Source: Limnobacter sp. CACIAM 66H1 (lineage in GTDB: Bacteria; Pseudomonadota; Gammaproteobacteria; Burkholderiales; Burkholderiaceae_B). Taken from it: a stretch of 64,000 nucleotides of DNA. A model generated the notes under the pieces. That model searched no databases, was not told the origin of the DNA, and saw nothing but the letters and a program-made list of their open reading frames with translations. The stretch's first letter is position 1; every line of letters begins with the position of its first letter. Positions 1-9,041 of the stretch are shown here, in pieces. The position numbers and the translations under genes are program-made. The stretch covers positions 1 to 64,000 of the forward strand of contig NZ_LUJK01000002.1 in the NCBI RefSeq assembly GCF_001601825.1, written 5' to 3'.

Positions 1-922
1 CATGGCCAACCTGGTCGCTTAAAAACGCGTCGTACACCGCTTGGCTGGTGAGTGTGGCTGCCATGGGCATGAAGCCGCCGGTAAGCCCTTTTGAAATACA
101 AATGATGTCGGCTTGTCCACCAAACTGTGCCACTTGTTCGGCGGCAAACAGGGTGCCTGTTCTACCGAAGCCTGTGAATACTTCGTCGAATATCACCAGA
201 ACACCGGCCGCTTCGCAGCGTTTGCACAGTTCAGCCACATGGGCTGGGCGCATCAAACGCATGCCGCTTGCACCTTGAATCAAGGGCTCCAGTACCAGCG
301 CGGCAATTTCGCCTGCACTGTTTGCCAGTAATTTGTCGAGTGCTGCCAAGGCCTGTTCTTCTGTACACGCGCAAACGCCGGTGGGTGTGAAATCAACCTG
401 AAACAGCCAGGGCGCGAAGGGATCGTAAAAACCGCTGGACTTGCCGGTGGCCATGGCGCCGAAGGTGTCGCCGTGGTATCCGCCCTCCAGCGCAATCACC
501 CGTTTTTTGCTACCCACGCCTTTGTTTTGCCAATACTGAAAGGCCATTTTCAGGGCCACTTCAATGGCTGTGGAGCCATTGTCGGAGTAAAACACTTTGG
601 CCATTGGGGCTGGAGCGCTTTGTACCAAACGTTCCGCCAGCAGTGCGGCGCTTGGGTGTGTAACGCCTGCAAACATCACATGTTCAAGCTCAAGTGCCTG
701 GCGGGCTATCGCTTGCGCGATCACAGGGTTACTGTGACCATGAATATTCACCCACCAGCTTGAAACGGCATCAAAGTACTTGTTGCCTTGGGCATCGACC
801 AAAAACTCACCTTCACCACGTACCACTGCCAAAGGTGGCGAAGCGGTTTGCATTTGCGTGAAGGGGTGCCAGCAGTATTGCGCGTCCAGTTCAAGCAATT
901 CGGTGTGAGAGAGTTGTTTCAT
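1..922 (-). CDS. bioA: BioA, adenosylmethionine-8-amino-7-oxononanoate aminotransferase (3' part cut off by window edge)
   Basis: PLP-dependent transaminase that converts KAPA to DAPA using SAM as amino donor, in cytosolic biotin synthesis. The reading frame begins at the ATG complementary to 920-922 and stays open for 307 codons to the window edge, so the C-terminus is missing. It shows the BioA N-terminal WHPFTQM, the SSWWVNIHGH stretch near residue 54, and the catalytic lysine in ISKGLTGG (about residue 278, matching K274 of the E. coli enzyme). It lies 15 bp after bioD and is the last visible gene of the bioF-bioH-bioC-bioD-bioA run. bioB is not in the window and may lie further left. Identification is firm; only the end is unseen. 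Confidence 0.95.
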   Translation of the reverse strand, partial: MKQLSHTELLELDAQYCWHPFTQMQTASPPLAVVRGEGEFLVDAQGNKYFDAVSSWWVNIHGHSNPVIAQAIARQALELEHVMFAGVTHPSAALLAERLVQSAPAPMAKVFYSDNGSTAIEVALKMAFQYWQNKGVGSKKRVIALEGGYHGDTFGAMATGKSSGFYDPFAPWLFQVDFTPTGVCACTEEQALAALDKLLANSAGEIAALVLEPLIQGASGMRLMRPAHVAELCKRCEAAGVLVIFDEVFTGFGRTGTLFAAEQVAQFGGQADIICISKGLTGGFMPMAATLTSQAVYDAFLSDQVGH

Positions 923-937
923 GCGGGTTGTACGTGC

Positions 938-1555
938 TCACAGGCTATCGAGCGCACGAACAAGGCGCTCTGGCATGGCATATTCCTCAAGCGCCTGTTC
1001 CTTCAACTCACTGAACACAGGCAATTCAGCCAACACCGGCACTTCACCAAAATGTTCGATCGCCTCGCGATTGGCAGGGTTGGTCTCACCCACCATCACC
1101 ACGCCAAGTACCGGCACGCCAGCGGCCTTCAAGGCTTGTAGCGACAGGCAAGTGTGGTTAATGGTACCAAGCCCGCTGCGGGCCACCAACAAAGCGCAAC
1201 TGCCCAGGTGTTTCATGAGGTCGAGCATGGTGTCCCGCCAGTTCAGGGGCACCAGGCAACCGCCAGCACCTTCGATCACTAGCCGGTCCGCCTTGGGCAA
1301 CTCAAAATCGCTGAGCTGAATTTTTACGCCATCGATGTCAGCGGCCCGGTGGGGCGACAAGGGCTGGGTCAGGCGGTATGTTTCCGGGTGCACTGCGCAA
1401 CCGCTTAAGCGGGCAATCCACTCGCTGTCGCTGCCACCTTCAAGCCCGCTTTGCACCGGCTTCCAGTAATCCGCTTGCCAGTGTTTGCAAAGCCATGCAC
1501 TGGTAATTGTCTTGCCGATGCCGGTGTCGGTGCCAGTTACAAACAAATGTTTCAC
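938..1555 (-). CDS. bioD: BioD, dethiobiotin synthetase
   Basis: ATP-dependent carboxylation and ring closure of DAPA to dethiobiotin. The 205-residue protein opens with the P-loop GTDTGIGKT (residues 8-16), followed by the KPVQSG segment that carries the substrate-binding lysine, and has the IEGAGGCLVPLN motif near residue 95. It is slightly shorter than E. coli BioD (225 aa). Its ATG overlaps the bioC stop by 4 bp, which suggests translational coupling in the biotin operon. Confidence 0.95.
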   Translation of the reverse strand: MKHLFVTGTDTGIGKTITSAWLCKHWQADYWKPVQSGLEGGSDSEWIARLSGCAVHPETYRLTQPLSPHRAADIDGVKIQLSDFELPKADRLVIEGAGGCLVPLNWRDTMLDLMKHLGSCALLVARSGLGTINHTCLSLQALKAAGVPVLGVVMVGETNPANREAIEHFGEVPVLAELPVFSELKEQALEEYAMPERLVRALDSL

Positions 1556-2352
1556 GGCCGTTCCAGGTAATAAAAACCAATGTGGTAGTTCATGGTGCAG
1601 GCTTCGCCCAAGGCGGATATCACCTTGCGCAAATTAACCGGCGTGTGGTTCACGCGGGGTTGGTCTGCGCCAATGGCACGCAGGCTGCGTGCAAAGGAAA
1701 GCCCATCGGGGTGATGGTCCAGAAAGTCTTTGGTGTGGTGAGCAGTGCTGGCAGCAATGCCTTCAGCGACCAATGCGTTCATGATGTCCTGCAAGTCATC
1801 GTCGCGAGGCAGAGCCCGTAAACCACTGGTTTGCCCGGTGTCCGCGTGTGCCACTTCCCAGGCTTGAAAGGAGCCATCCAGCAACACGCTGAAAGCCACC
1901 GTGTTCGACACCGAAAGCCAACGTCGAATCGCTTCCTCGATATTGCTGAACCATTGCGCACACATACCTGACACCAGCAGGGAATGGTTCGGGATCCACA
2001 GGTGCTCAACTGCCAATTCCTCGCCATTGAGCAAGTGGGTGTGCAGGCGTTCAGTGGGATACTTGCGCGTTAATTCGGTTAGCATGCCTTGCGCCAAATC
2101 GACGGCATGCACCGCACTTTCGGGAAACTTGTTCAGCAAATGCTCGGTTAAAAACCCGGTGCCGCTGCCCACATCCACACAAGCTTTGGGGTTGAAGTCG
2201 ACAGGCAGCATTTGATCCAGCCACTGACACAGGTGTTGGGCTGAATGTTTTTGTACGCGCGCGTGGTGATCGTAATCGCGGGCAGCATCGGAAAAGCGGC
2301 GTGAGGCAGCCTGGGCAGAATTCAGTTTTCGCGGCAAGGCGTTTTCAGACAT
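1552..2352 (-). CDS. bioC: BioC, malonyl-ACP O-methyltransferase
   Basis: SAM-dependent methyltransferase that methylates the free carboxyl of malonyl-ACP, so that fatty-acid synthesis can build the pimeloyl chain for biotin. The 266-residue protein has methyltransferase motif I as VDVGSGTGFL (about residues 59-68) and a BioC-like N-terminus with RRFSDAARDYDHHARVQ. It sits between a BioH-like esterase upstream and bioD downstream, the expected pair of functions. It overlaps bioD by 4 bp. The C-terminal third is less conserved, but the context makes the call firm. Confidence 0.9.
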   Translation of the reverse strand: MSENALPRKLNSAQAASRRFSDAARDYDHHARVQKHSAQHLCQWLDQMLPVDFNPKACVDVGSGTGFLTEHLLNKFPESAVHAVDLAQGMLTELTRKYPTERLHTHLLNGEELAVEHLWIPNHSLLVSGMCAQWFSNIEEAIRRWLSVSNTVAFSVLLDGSFQAWEVAHADTGQTSGLRALPRDDDLQDIMNALVAEGIAASTAHHTKDFLDHHPDGLSFARSLRAIGADQPRVNHTPVNLRKVISALGEACTMNYHIGFYYLERP

Positions 2353-2369
2353 TTCAATGCAGCTTGAAA

Positions 2370-3140
2370 TTAATGCTGGCTGAGAAGGGGCAACAAGGTG
2401 CCAGTATACCGCGCAGGGGCGGTGGCAATGCCTGCGTGCTCGGAAGCCAGTGTATGCAACTCGCGGTTTTGCTGTTTCAGCGTGTGCTCAAAGCATTGCA
2501 GTGCCAAAGCCAGTGGCACTATTTCATCCGTGTTGCTGGCCCAGGCGTGTAATTCGGCGCCATGGGAAAGGGCCTGTTGCAATGCCTGTGCTGCGTTCAA
2601 CTCTTGCATGCTGCGAAGGTCAGTCAATAACGTTTGTTCATCCAGGGTGGCCCATTGCGCATGGTGCCCGCAGCGGTTGTGAAAGTCGCGCAATACCTCT
2701 GGCATATTCTGTTCTGCTTTCTGGATCATGCGAGACAGCAAACGCGGTGGAGTGCCTTGGGTGTTGGAATCGCCTTTCACAAAGTGAGTAAAGCCATGAA
2801 TGCTCAACAGGCTTTGCCATCGCACTGAAAAATCCAGCAGTTTTGAAAACCCCAGTGAATGCCCCAGGCCTAGCCAAGGTACATCGGCGTAAGCAAGCAC
2901 CAAGCTGTGTAGCACTTCTGCCGTGTAGTGTACCCATTGGTCTTGCGTGCTGATACCGGGGGTATGAATCATCAAACCTTGTCTGGCTTGCTCTGGAAAG
3001 TAACCCGCTTCCAGGCAAACAAACAAGGTAGTCTCGCGTGTATTTGCGGGAAGTGTATTCAGCAAGGCATTGAAGAAACGGTGGTTGTAACCCCAGCCGT
3101 GGGCCATCAACAGCACTTGCGTTATTTCGGGCTGCTTCAT
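2370..3140 (-). CDS. BioH-like alpha/beta hydrolase, probable pimeloyl-ACP methyl ester esterase
   Basis: Probable esterase that removes the methyl group introduced by BioC to release pimeloyl-ACP. The 256-residue protein has an HGWG oxyanion-type motif near residue 14, the nucleophile elbow GHSLG (Ser about 94), a late Asp in NTDEIVP and a C-terminal His in SEHAG, together a plausible Ser-Asp-His triad. Apart from these motifs it resembles E. coli BioH only weakly (GHSLGFS here, GWSLGG there), so it may be one of the non-orthologous replacements (BioG, BioJ, BioK and others). It overlaps bioF by 4 bp (ATGA) and precedes bioC by 17 bp. Function is inferred mainly from operon position. Confidence 0.7.
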   Translation of the reverse strand: MKQPEITQVLLMAHGWGYNHRFFNALLNTLPANTRETTLFVCLEAGYFPEQARQGLMIHTPGISTQDQWVHYTAEVLHSLVLAYADVPWLGLGHSLGFSKLLDFSVRWQSLLSIHGFTHFVKGDSNTQGTPPRLLSRMIQKAEQNMPEVLRDFHNRCGHHAQWATLDEQTLLTDLRSMQELNAAQALQQALSHGAELHAWASNTDEIVPLALALQCFEHTLKQQNRELHTLASEHAGIATAPARYTGTLLPLLSQH

Positions 3141-4315
3141 GTGCTCACCTTCCAGCTGGCCAGTGCGTGGAGCAGTTGCTCATACACTGCAAGGGTGTGG
3201 CCGGTGTTCAGTGCAAGCCGAACCCGTCCGGCATTGGGGGGCACGGTGGGAGGGCGTACGGCAGAGGTTCGAATGCCTGCCTGTTGCAAATGGGCCTTGA
3301 GTTCGAGGCAGGCAACGTTACTGCCCACCACCAAGGGAACAATGTGGGTGTTCGACAAGCCCGTGTCGAAGCCCAACTCATGCACTCGCTCTCGCAGTGT
3401 GTCGGCGGCGGTGTGCAGCGCGGAACGTTCGGTATTCATCCCCAGAATAATTTCCAATGCTTTGCCAACCGCGCCAATCACAAAAGGCGAGGGCGCAGTG
3501 GAATAGACAAAGCCCGTGCAGCGGTTCACCAAATACTGTTTGAATATTTCACTGCATGCGACGTATGCCCCGCTGACCCCCACTGCCTTGCTGAAGGTGC
3601 CCATGATTACCCAGTGCCCCAAGGTTTTCAGCGCATCTATGGCGGGGTGTTGAATCGCTCCAAGGCCTCGACCTTCCGGTCCCCAAACGCCCGTGGCGTG
3701 GGCTTCGTCCAGGTACACCACAGCTTTGTGTTGAAGGGCAAGCTCCGCAAGTTGTTCGATCGGCAGCAAATCTCCTTCCATGCCGAACACGGTTTCCGAA
3801 ACGATGATTTTCGGCTGAGTTGATTCTTGGTGTTTGCTCAGCAATTCTGCCAAATGTGCCATGTCGTTGTGGCGAAACCGAATCTGCTTCACCCCCGCCA
3901 ACTGGCAGGCATGGTGCAGGCTGGCGTGGTTCAAGCGGTCGGTGAACACCAATGGTTCAGCTCCGCTCCATAATGTTTTATCGAGTAGTGCAGCAAGCCC
4001 GCTGGCGTTGGCTTGATAGCCACTTGAGAAAACAAGTGCAGCTTCAGCGTTTTTAAATTGTGCAACTTGGAATTCCAGTTCTTCAAAGCAGTCGAGGTTG
4101 CCTGACAACAAACGCGAGCCGGTCGCACCCGCACCGTATTTTTTCGCGCATTCATGGCCAGCCTCCACAATGTCGCCGCGCTGGGCCAGGCACAAATAAT
4201 CATTGCTGGAAAAATCGTATACACGCTGGTCGATGGGGCAGGGCAGCAACACGCGCTTGCTGCTGTCTTGGGCCAAAAGTTCTAGGCGTTGCTGGCTGGC
4301 TTGGCTCAGGTTCAT
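3137..4315 (-). CDS. bioF: BioF, 8-amino-7-oxononanoate synthase
   Basis: PLP enzyme of the alpha-oxoamine synthase family that condenses pimeloyl-ACP (or CoA) with L-alanine to give KAPA, the first ring-forming step of biotin synthesis. At 392 residues it is the usual length. It shows the FSSNDYLCLA N-terminal motif, the GSRLLSGN substrate segment (about residues 67-74), the YLDEAHATGVWG motif with the PLP-contacting Asp and His, and the PLP lysine in TFSKAVGVSGAY (about residues 239-250). It starts 10 bp after rng ends and overlaps the next gene by 4 bp, so the biotin genes appear to be read from the same transcript as rng. Confidence 0.95.
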   Translation of the reverse strand: MNLSQASQQRLELLAQDSSKRVLLPCPIDQRVYDFSSNDYLCLAQRGDIVEAGHECAKKYGAGATGSRLLSGNLDCFEELEFQVAQFKNAEAALVFSSGYQANASGLAALLDKTLWSGAEPLVFTDRLNHASLHHACQLAGVKQIRFRHNDMAHLAELLSKHQESTQPKIIVSETVFGMEGDLLPIEQLAELALQHKAVVYLDEAHATGVWGPEGRGLGAIQHPAIDALKTLGHWVIMGTFSKAVGVSGAYVACSEIFKQYLVNRCTGFVYSTAPSPFVIGAVGKALEIILGMNTERSALHTAADTLRERVHELGFDTGLSNTHIVPLVVGSNVACLELKAHLQQAGIRTSAVRPPTVPPNAGRVRLALNTGHTLAVYEQLLHALASWKVST

Positions 4316-4325
4316 CGCGCTTAGG

Positions 4326-5804
4326 TCAGGTCAAAATAATGTCGTAATGTTCCTGCACAAACAGGTTGTCCACCTGCAGGGTAATTGGCTTTCCTACAAA
4401 CTCTTCCAGCATGCCCAAGTGTTGGGCCTCTTCTTCCAGAAACAGGTCGATCACCGCTGGGCTGGCCAGTATGCGAAATTCTTTGGGGTTGAACTGGCGG
4501 CTTTCACGCACAATTTCCCGCATGATTTCATAGGCCACGGTTTGGGCTGTTTTAACCTGCCCCTTGCCTTGGCAGCTTGGGCAGGGTTCGCACAACAAAT
4601 GGGCCAGGCTTTCGCGGGTGCGTTTGCGGGTCATTTCCACCAAGCCCAGCGCAGAAAAGTCTGTCACGCTGGTTCGGGCGCGGTCCCGGTCCAACGCCTT
4701 TTGCAATTCCGTCAGTACTGCTTTTTTGTGTTCCTCGGTGCTCATGTCGATGAAGTCGATCACGATGATGCCACCCAGGTTGCGCAAGCGTAATTGGCGT
4801 GCAATGGCGTGTGCCGCTTCCAGATTGGTCTTAAACACCGTTTCTTCAAAATTGCGGGCCCCAATAAAACCGCCCGTATTCACGTCAATTGTCGTGAGGG
4901 CTTCGGTTTGATCGATGATCACGTATCCGCCCGATTTCAGTTCAACCCGGCGGCCCAGCGCCTTTTGCAATTCGTCTTCAATGTTGTACAGCTCGAACAG
5001 TGGTCTTTCACCCTGATGCAGTTGAAGGCGGTCTTTGGTTTCCTGGGCATAAGTTTCAGCAAACACCAGCAGGTTTTTCAGGGTTTCTTTTGAATCTATC
5101 AGAATGGCTTGAGTGTCTGCACTCACGAGATCACGTACCACGCGTTGAGCCATGGTCAGGTCCTCGTAAATCAGGCTGGGTGCGGGCTTGGTTCGGGTCA
5201 ATTCCAGCATCTCGCGCCAGCGGGTACGCAAGTAATTTACATCGGCGGTCAGTTCCTCGTCGGTGGCTTCTTCGGCGTGGGTGCGGATGATGAAGCCACC
5301 CGTGTTCTCGGGCAGCAGGCGGGTTAGTTTCGCGCGCAGCTCTTCTCGCTCGCCTTCATTCTCGATGCGCTGTGAAACACCGATGTGTGGGTCTTGCGGC
5401 AGGTGCACCAGCATGCGGCCAGCCAGGCTGATTTGGGTGGTTAAGCGGGCGCCTTTGGTGCCCAGCGGGTCTTTGCTCACTTGCACAATGATGGTTTGCC
5501 CTTCGAACACCATTTTTTCAATGGCAGGCGGCGGATTGCCGTTTTGCTTTGATTGGTGGTGGTTGTAGGTGCGGTGTTCCCACAGGTCGGCCACATGCAG
5601 AAATGCTGCGCGCTCCAGTCCAATGTCGACAAATGCAGATTGCATGCCGGGCAACACGCGCACTACTTTGCCCAAGTACACATTGCCCACAATGCCGCGT
5701 GTGGACGTGCGTTCAATGTGAAGTTCTTGCACAGCACCGTGCTGAACAATGGCCACGCGCGTTTCCTGCGGTGTCACGTTCACCAGTATTTGTTCGTTGA
5801 TCAT
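4326..5804 (-). CDS. rng: RNase G (RNase E/G family endoribonuclease)
   Basis: Single-strand-specific endoribonuclease that matures the 5' end of 16S rRNA and turns over some mRNAs. At 492 residues it matches RNase G (489 in E. coli) rather than RNase E, which has a long C-terminal scaffold absent here. The S1-like RNA-binding domain lies near residues 35-125; the catalytic Asp is in TIDVNTGGFIG and a second in VIDFIDM; the Zn-link is CEPCPSCQGKG (about 408-418). It is the junction between the ribosome/housekeeping genes upstream and the biotin genes downstream. Confidence 0.95.
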   Translation of the reverse strand: MINEQILVNVTPQETRVAIVQHGAVQELHIERTSTRGIVGNVYLGKVVRVLPGMQSAFVDIGLERAAFLHVADLWEHRTYNHHQSKQNGNPPPAIEKMVFEGQTIIVQVSKDPLGTKGARLTTQISLAGRMLVHLPQDPHIGVSQRIENEGEREELRAKLTRLLPENTGGFIIRTHAEEATDEELTADVNYLRTRWREMLELTRTKPAPSLIYEDLTMAQRVVRDLVSADTQAILIDSKETLKNLLVFAETYAQETKDRLQLHQGERPLFELYNIEDELQKALGRRVELKSGGYVIIDQTEALTTIDVNTGGFIGARNFEETVFKTNLEAAHAIARQLRLRNLGGIIVIDFIDMSTEEHKKAVLTELQKALDRDRARTSVTDFSALGLVEMTRKRTRESLAHLLCEPCPSCQGKGQVKTAQTVAYEIMREIVRESRQFNPKEFRILASPAVIDLFLEEEAQHLGMLEEFVGKPITLQVDNLFVQEHYDIILT

Positions 5805-5842
5805 CTTTTGCTTCTTGGGTATTAATCGATTCTTGTTGCAGC

Positions 5843-6502
5843 TCAGTTTCTGTTTTGGGCCGCTGTTTGGAGTTGGCGTATCAATTCGCTGGTTTCAAAC
5901 AGTGGTAAACCCATAATGCCAGAATGACTGCCGGAAATGTGACGAACGTATTGCCCTGCGATCCCCTGAATGCCGTAGGCACCCGCTTTGTCGAAAGGCT
6001 CACCACTGGCAATGTAGGCATGCATGAAGGTTTCGGGAATCTTGGAGAATTCCACGTGCGACGTTTGCACGGCGTTTTGGGCAGTGGTGCCACCCTTGTT
6101 GTCAAGCCAGGCACCAGCCACAGCGGTGTGGACTTCATGGGTTGTGTTGGAAAGGCTTTGCAGCATTTGAAAGGCTTCCGCAGCATTTTGCGGTTTGCCT
6201 AGAATGTTGCCCTTCAGCGCAACCGTGGTGTCGGCGGCCAATACCAGCCCGCTTAATTGTTGCCCCTGCATGGCTTTAATTGCTGCATTCAATTTCAGTT
6301 GGGTAACGCGCTGTACATACAGCAAGGGGTTTTCATTCTCAAACGGTGCTTCAAGCGCCTCGGCCTCTGGGCTGCTCTGGGCCAGAAACACCTGCACTTT
6401 TAATCCGAGTGTTTCAAGTAATTCAAGCCTGCGCGGGCTGCGCGAAGCAAGCCAAATCTGGGCAGGCAGGCCAGTGTGCTCGGGGCGAACGGGTGTGTTC
6501 AT
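5843..6502 (-). CDS. maf: Maf/YhdE-type nucleoside triphosphate pyrophosphatase (dTTP/UTP)
   Basis: House-cleaning pyrophosphatase of the Maf family that hydrolyses dTTP, UTP and modified pyrimidine nucleotides. The protein begins ASRSPRRLELLETLG and has the YhdE-type signatures VLAADTTV, EPFDKAGAYGIQG and GLPLFET. The DKAGAYGIQG form separates it from the YceF subfamily. The open frame extends upstream to 6634, but that part lies inside rlmH and is unlike Maf, so I use the ATG at 6502, 8 bp after the rlmH stop, giving 219 residues. Confidence 0.92.
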   Translation of the reverse strand: MNTPVRPEHTGLPAQIWLASRSPRRLELLETLGLKVQVFLAQSSPEAEALEAPFENENPLLYVQRVTQLKLNAAIKAMQGQQLSGLVLAADTTVALKGNILGKPQNAAEAFQMLQSLSNTTHEVHTAVAGAWLDNKGGTTAQNAVQTSHVEFSKIPETFMHAYIASGEPFDKAGAYGIQGIAGQYVRHISGSHSGIMGLPLFETSELIRQLQTAAQNRN

Positions 6503-6510
6503 GTTGGGGA

Positions 6511-6981
6511 TTATTCGCGGTGGTACGGATGCCCAATGGTAATGGAAAATGCGCGGTACAGCGCTTCCACCAACAGCACGCGCGCCAGTGCATGGGGCAG
6601 GGTGAGGTCGGAAAGCCGCCACATGCCTTGGCATTGCTGCTTCAGGGTTTCATCAAGCCCATCGGCACTGCCGATGAGCAGGCACAGTGTTTCGCTGCTG
6701 TTGTGCCATTTTTGAAGTTGCTCGGCCAGGGCTTTGCTCGTGTGTCGCTCGCCCCGTTCGTCCAGCGCAACCACCCGTGCGCCGCTTGGAATGGCCGCAC
6801 GAATGCGCTCGGCTTCTTTGGCGAGAATTTGGTCCACAGGTTTGCCTGTAGACCGGTCTTCAGGTTTCAGTTCTTTGATGGTCAGCTTCCAATCGCCTGG
6901 AAAGCGCTTCTGAAACTGATCAATGGCCTGTTGGGCCCATGGCTCGATCTTGTGAGACAGGGCAATCACATGGATTTTCAA
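6511..6981 (-). CDS. rlmH: RlmH, 23S rRNA pseudouridine-1915 N3-methyltransferase
   Basis: SPOUT-class SAM methyltransferase that methylates pseudouridine 1915 in helix 69 of 23S rRNA on the 70S ribosome. The 156-residue protein (155 in E. coli) has the SAM-binding IGSADGLDE segment near residue 104 and the family-typical C-terminus LPHALARVLLVEALYRAF...GHPYHRE. The order rsfS-rlmH is widely conserved in proteobacteria and is kept here with a 15 bp gap. Confidence 0.95.
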   Translation of the reverse strand: MKIHVIALSHKIEPWAQQAIDQFQKRFPGDWKLTIKELKPEDRSTGKPVDQILAKEAERIRAAIPSGARVVALDERGERHTSKALAEQLQKWHNSSETLCLLIGSADGLDETLKQQCQGMWRLSDLTLPHALARVLLVEALYRAFSITIGHPYHRE

Positions 6982-6996
6982 AGTGAAGCGAAAATC

Positions 6997-7419
6997 TTAG
7001 TTGTACTGGCTTGAGTAGGCTTCAGCCTGCTGGGGGAAATAGTCCACCCCTGGCATGGGCTTGCTCAGGCTGTGCGGGTTCAGCTTCACGCGCACGGGCT
7101 TGCCTCCCCAGATTTCTTCCAGGTTGTAATACTCGCGAATGGCGGGTTGCATCAAATGCACCACCACATCGCCGAGGTCGACCAACACCCATTCTCCAGT
7201 GTCTTCACCTTCGGTGCTGAACACTTCGCCACCGTTTTCCTTGGTTTTCTCGCGAACGTTGTTGGCCAAGGCGCGGGTTTGGCGGTTTGAAGAGGCTGAG
7301 GCAATGATGACTCGGTCAAAAACACCGGTAAGGTGGGTCGTGTCGAAAACGGCGATGTCTTGTGCCTTGATGTCTTCGAGGGCGTCAATCACGACGCGCT
7401 GCAGTTTACGCAATTCCAT
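6997..7419 (-). CDS. rsfS: RsfS, ribosomal silencing factor
   Basis: Binds ribosomal protein uL14 and blocks joining of the 30S and 50S subunits when nutrients are short. I start at the ATG at 7419 (MELRKLQRVVIDALED), which matches the family start; the frame also offers a TTG at 7458, just after the nadD stop, which would add 13 residues unlike the family. Conserved elements are VFDTTHLTGVFDRVIIASASSNRQ, the GEDTGEWVLVDLGDVVVHLM core and YYNLEEIWG. With 140 residues it has a modest C-terminal tail. It lies between nadD and rlmH, its usual place. Confidence 0.93.
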   Translation of the reverse strand: MELRKLQRVVIDALEDIKAQDIAVFDTTHLTGVFDRVIIASASSNRQTRALANNVREKTKENGGEVFSTEGEDTGEWVLVDLGDVVVHLMQPAIREYYNLEEIWGGKPVRVKLNPHSLSKPMPGVDYFPQQAEAYSSQYN

Positions 7420-7461
7420 GCAATTCCAAAGGTTTGTTAATTGCCTGAATTCTAACAACTT

Positions 7462-8112
7462 TCAGGGCTGGGCGCGACCATAAACTGGGTGCTGGGTCAG
7501 GTACTTGAACACAGCGGTGGGTAAGCTGGCTTCAAGTTTGAAACGGGCGGTTTCCGCCACCTCGCTATTGGCCGAGCCCAGCAGCTCAAACTGCCTGCGA
7601 ATTTGGGTGGAGCTGATGTTCACGCTGGGCATGGGTATGCGAAACAGGCGATCTTGGAGCAAATGTCGTTTTAAAGCCTCGGGCACCTGAAAATCGCCCC
7701 ACTGGGTGCGGTCCACTACGCCAATGCGGGCGTAATCAAACAGGCTTTGCCAATGTTTCCAGCTGGTCAGGTTGGCCAATTGGTCCGCCCCAATCACAAA
7801 GGAAAATTTATAGTTGGGGTGCTGTTCGCTTAGCTTCTCAAGCGTATCCACAGTATAGGTGGGCCCAGCATGTTCAATTTCAAAGGGCTCTACGCGCCAG
7901 GAGTGCACGCCATCAATGGCCAGTTCAACGAGTTTTTTCCGAATATCCGCAGGTGCGAGATCGGCGTTGGGTTTTTGCCAGGGTTGGCCTGCCGGCATGA
8001 ACCACACTTCATCGGCCATGCATTGGGCCTGGGCCGAGCGTGCCATTTGCAAGTGCCCCATGTGGATGGGGTTGAAGGTGCCGCCGATGATGCAGATTTG
8101 CCGGCTGGCCAT
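7462..8112 (-). CDS. nadD: NadD, nicotinate-nucleotide adenylyltransferase
   Basis: Adenylates nicotinate mononucleotide to deamido-NAD, common to the de novo and salvage NAD pathways. The 216-residue protein has the nucleotidyltransferase motif GGTFNPIHMGHL (residues 10-21) and the second signature SSTQIRR (about 166-172). It starts 3 bp after hemF ends. The upstream NAD genes nadA, nadC and nadB lie about 16-20 kb away in this same window. Confidence 0.95.
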   Translation of the reverse strand: MASRQICIIGGTFNPIHMGHLQMARSAQAQCMADEVWFMPAGQPWQKPNADLAPADIRKKLVELAIDGVHSWRVEPFEIEHAGPTYTVDTLEKLSEQHPNYKFSFVIGADQLANLTSWKHWQSLFDYARIGVVDRTQWGDFQVPEALKRHLLQDRLFRIPMPSVNISSTQIRRQFELLGSANSEVAETARFKLEASLPTAVFKYLTQHPVYGRAQP

Positions 8113-8115
8113 GGC

Positions 8116-9027
8116 TCAGGCCGCCAGCCAGTCGCGGTCCACCAGAAAGTCGGTGTACAGCCTCGCCTCGGCGCTGCCTGCCTCGGGTTGCCAGTCGTAG
8201 CGCCACTTCACTTGGGGGGGCATGCTCATCAGAATCGATTCCGTGCGGCCACCGCTTTGCAGGCCAAACAGGGTGCCACGGTCGAATACCAAATTGAATT
8301 CAACGTAGCGGCCGCGTCGATAGGCCTGAAAGTCGCGCTCACGTTCGCCGTAGGCCATGTTCATGCGACGCTCAACAATAGGCAGGTAGCCTTTCAAAAA
8401 GGCATCGCCCACACTGCGCGTCATTGCGAAGCTTTGCTCGAAACCCAGCTCTGAAAAGTCATCGAAGAACACGCCACCGACGCCACGGGGTTCTTTGCGG
8501 TGCTTCAGGTAAAAATACTCGTCACACCATTTTTTGAACTTGGCATGGTAGTGCGCACCGAAGGGATCCAACGCATTTTTGCAACTTTGGTGAAAGTGTT
8601 TCGCATCTTCTTCAAAGCCGTAGTAGGGGGTCAAATCCATGCCGCCGCCAAACCACCACACCGATTCGCCTTCCACAGTGGTGGCTGCAAACAGGCGCAC
8701 ATTCATGTGCACGGTGGGTACATAGGGGTTGCGGGGGTGAAACACCAGTGACACCCCCATGGCTTCAAAGCTGGCACCAGCCAGGCCTTGGCGGCTGGCA
8801 GTGGCCGAGCCGGGCAACTTGTCGCCCATTACATGGCTGAAATTGACACCGCCACGCTCCAGCAAGCTGCCTTCTTCCAGCACGCGACTGCAACCGCCGC
8901 CTCCTTCTGCACGCTCCCAGGAATCGTTCAAAAAAGGTTTGCTTTCGAACTGGCCAATGCCTTCAATGATGCTGCTTTGAAGCCCCTGAAGGTATTGCTT
9001 CACCTGATTCAGTTCAGAAGGTGTCAT
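8116..9027 (-). CDS. hemF: HemF, oxygen-dependent coproporphyrinogen III oxidase
   Basis: Oxidative decarboxylation of coproporphyrinogen III to protoporphyrinogen IX in haem synthesis, using O2. The 303-residue protein contains the signature run with [16 protein letters not shown] (about residues 146-161), the [11 protein letters not shown] and [10 protein letters not shown] segments, and [21 protein letters not shown] near the C-terminus. It implies aerobic metabolism. hemL, an earlier haem gene, is at 35959-37254. Confidence 0.96.
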   Translation of the reverse strand: MTPSELNQVKQYLQGLQSSIIEGIGQFESKPFLNDSWERAEGGGGCSRVLEEGSLLERGGVNFSHVMGDKLPGSATASRQGLAGASFEAMGVSLVFHPRNPYVPTVHMNVRLFAATTVEGESVWWFGGGMDLTPYYGFEEDAKHFHQSCKNALDPFGAHYHAKFKKWCDEYFYLKHRKEPRGVGGVFFDDFSELGFEQSFAMTRSVGDAFLKGYLPIVERRMNMAYGERERDFQAYRRGRYVEFNLVFDRGTLFGLQSGGRTESILMSMPPQVKWRYDWQPEAGSAEARLYTDFLVDRDWLAA

Positions 9028-9041
9028 GTTGAATAGGCCTT

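Noticed and set aside
5843-6634. Long form of Maf (263 residues) starting at 6634
   Set aside because: The additional 44 residues overlap rlmH in another frame and have no Maf similarity; the start at 6502 lies just after the rlmH stop.
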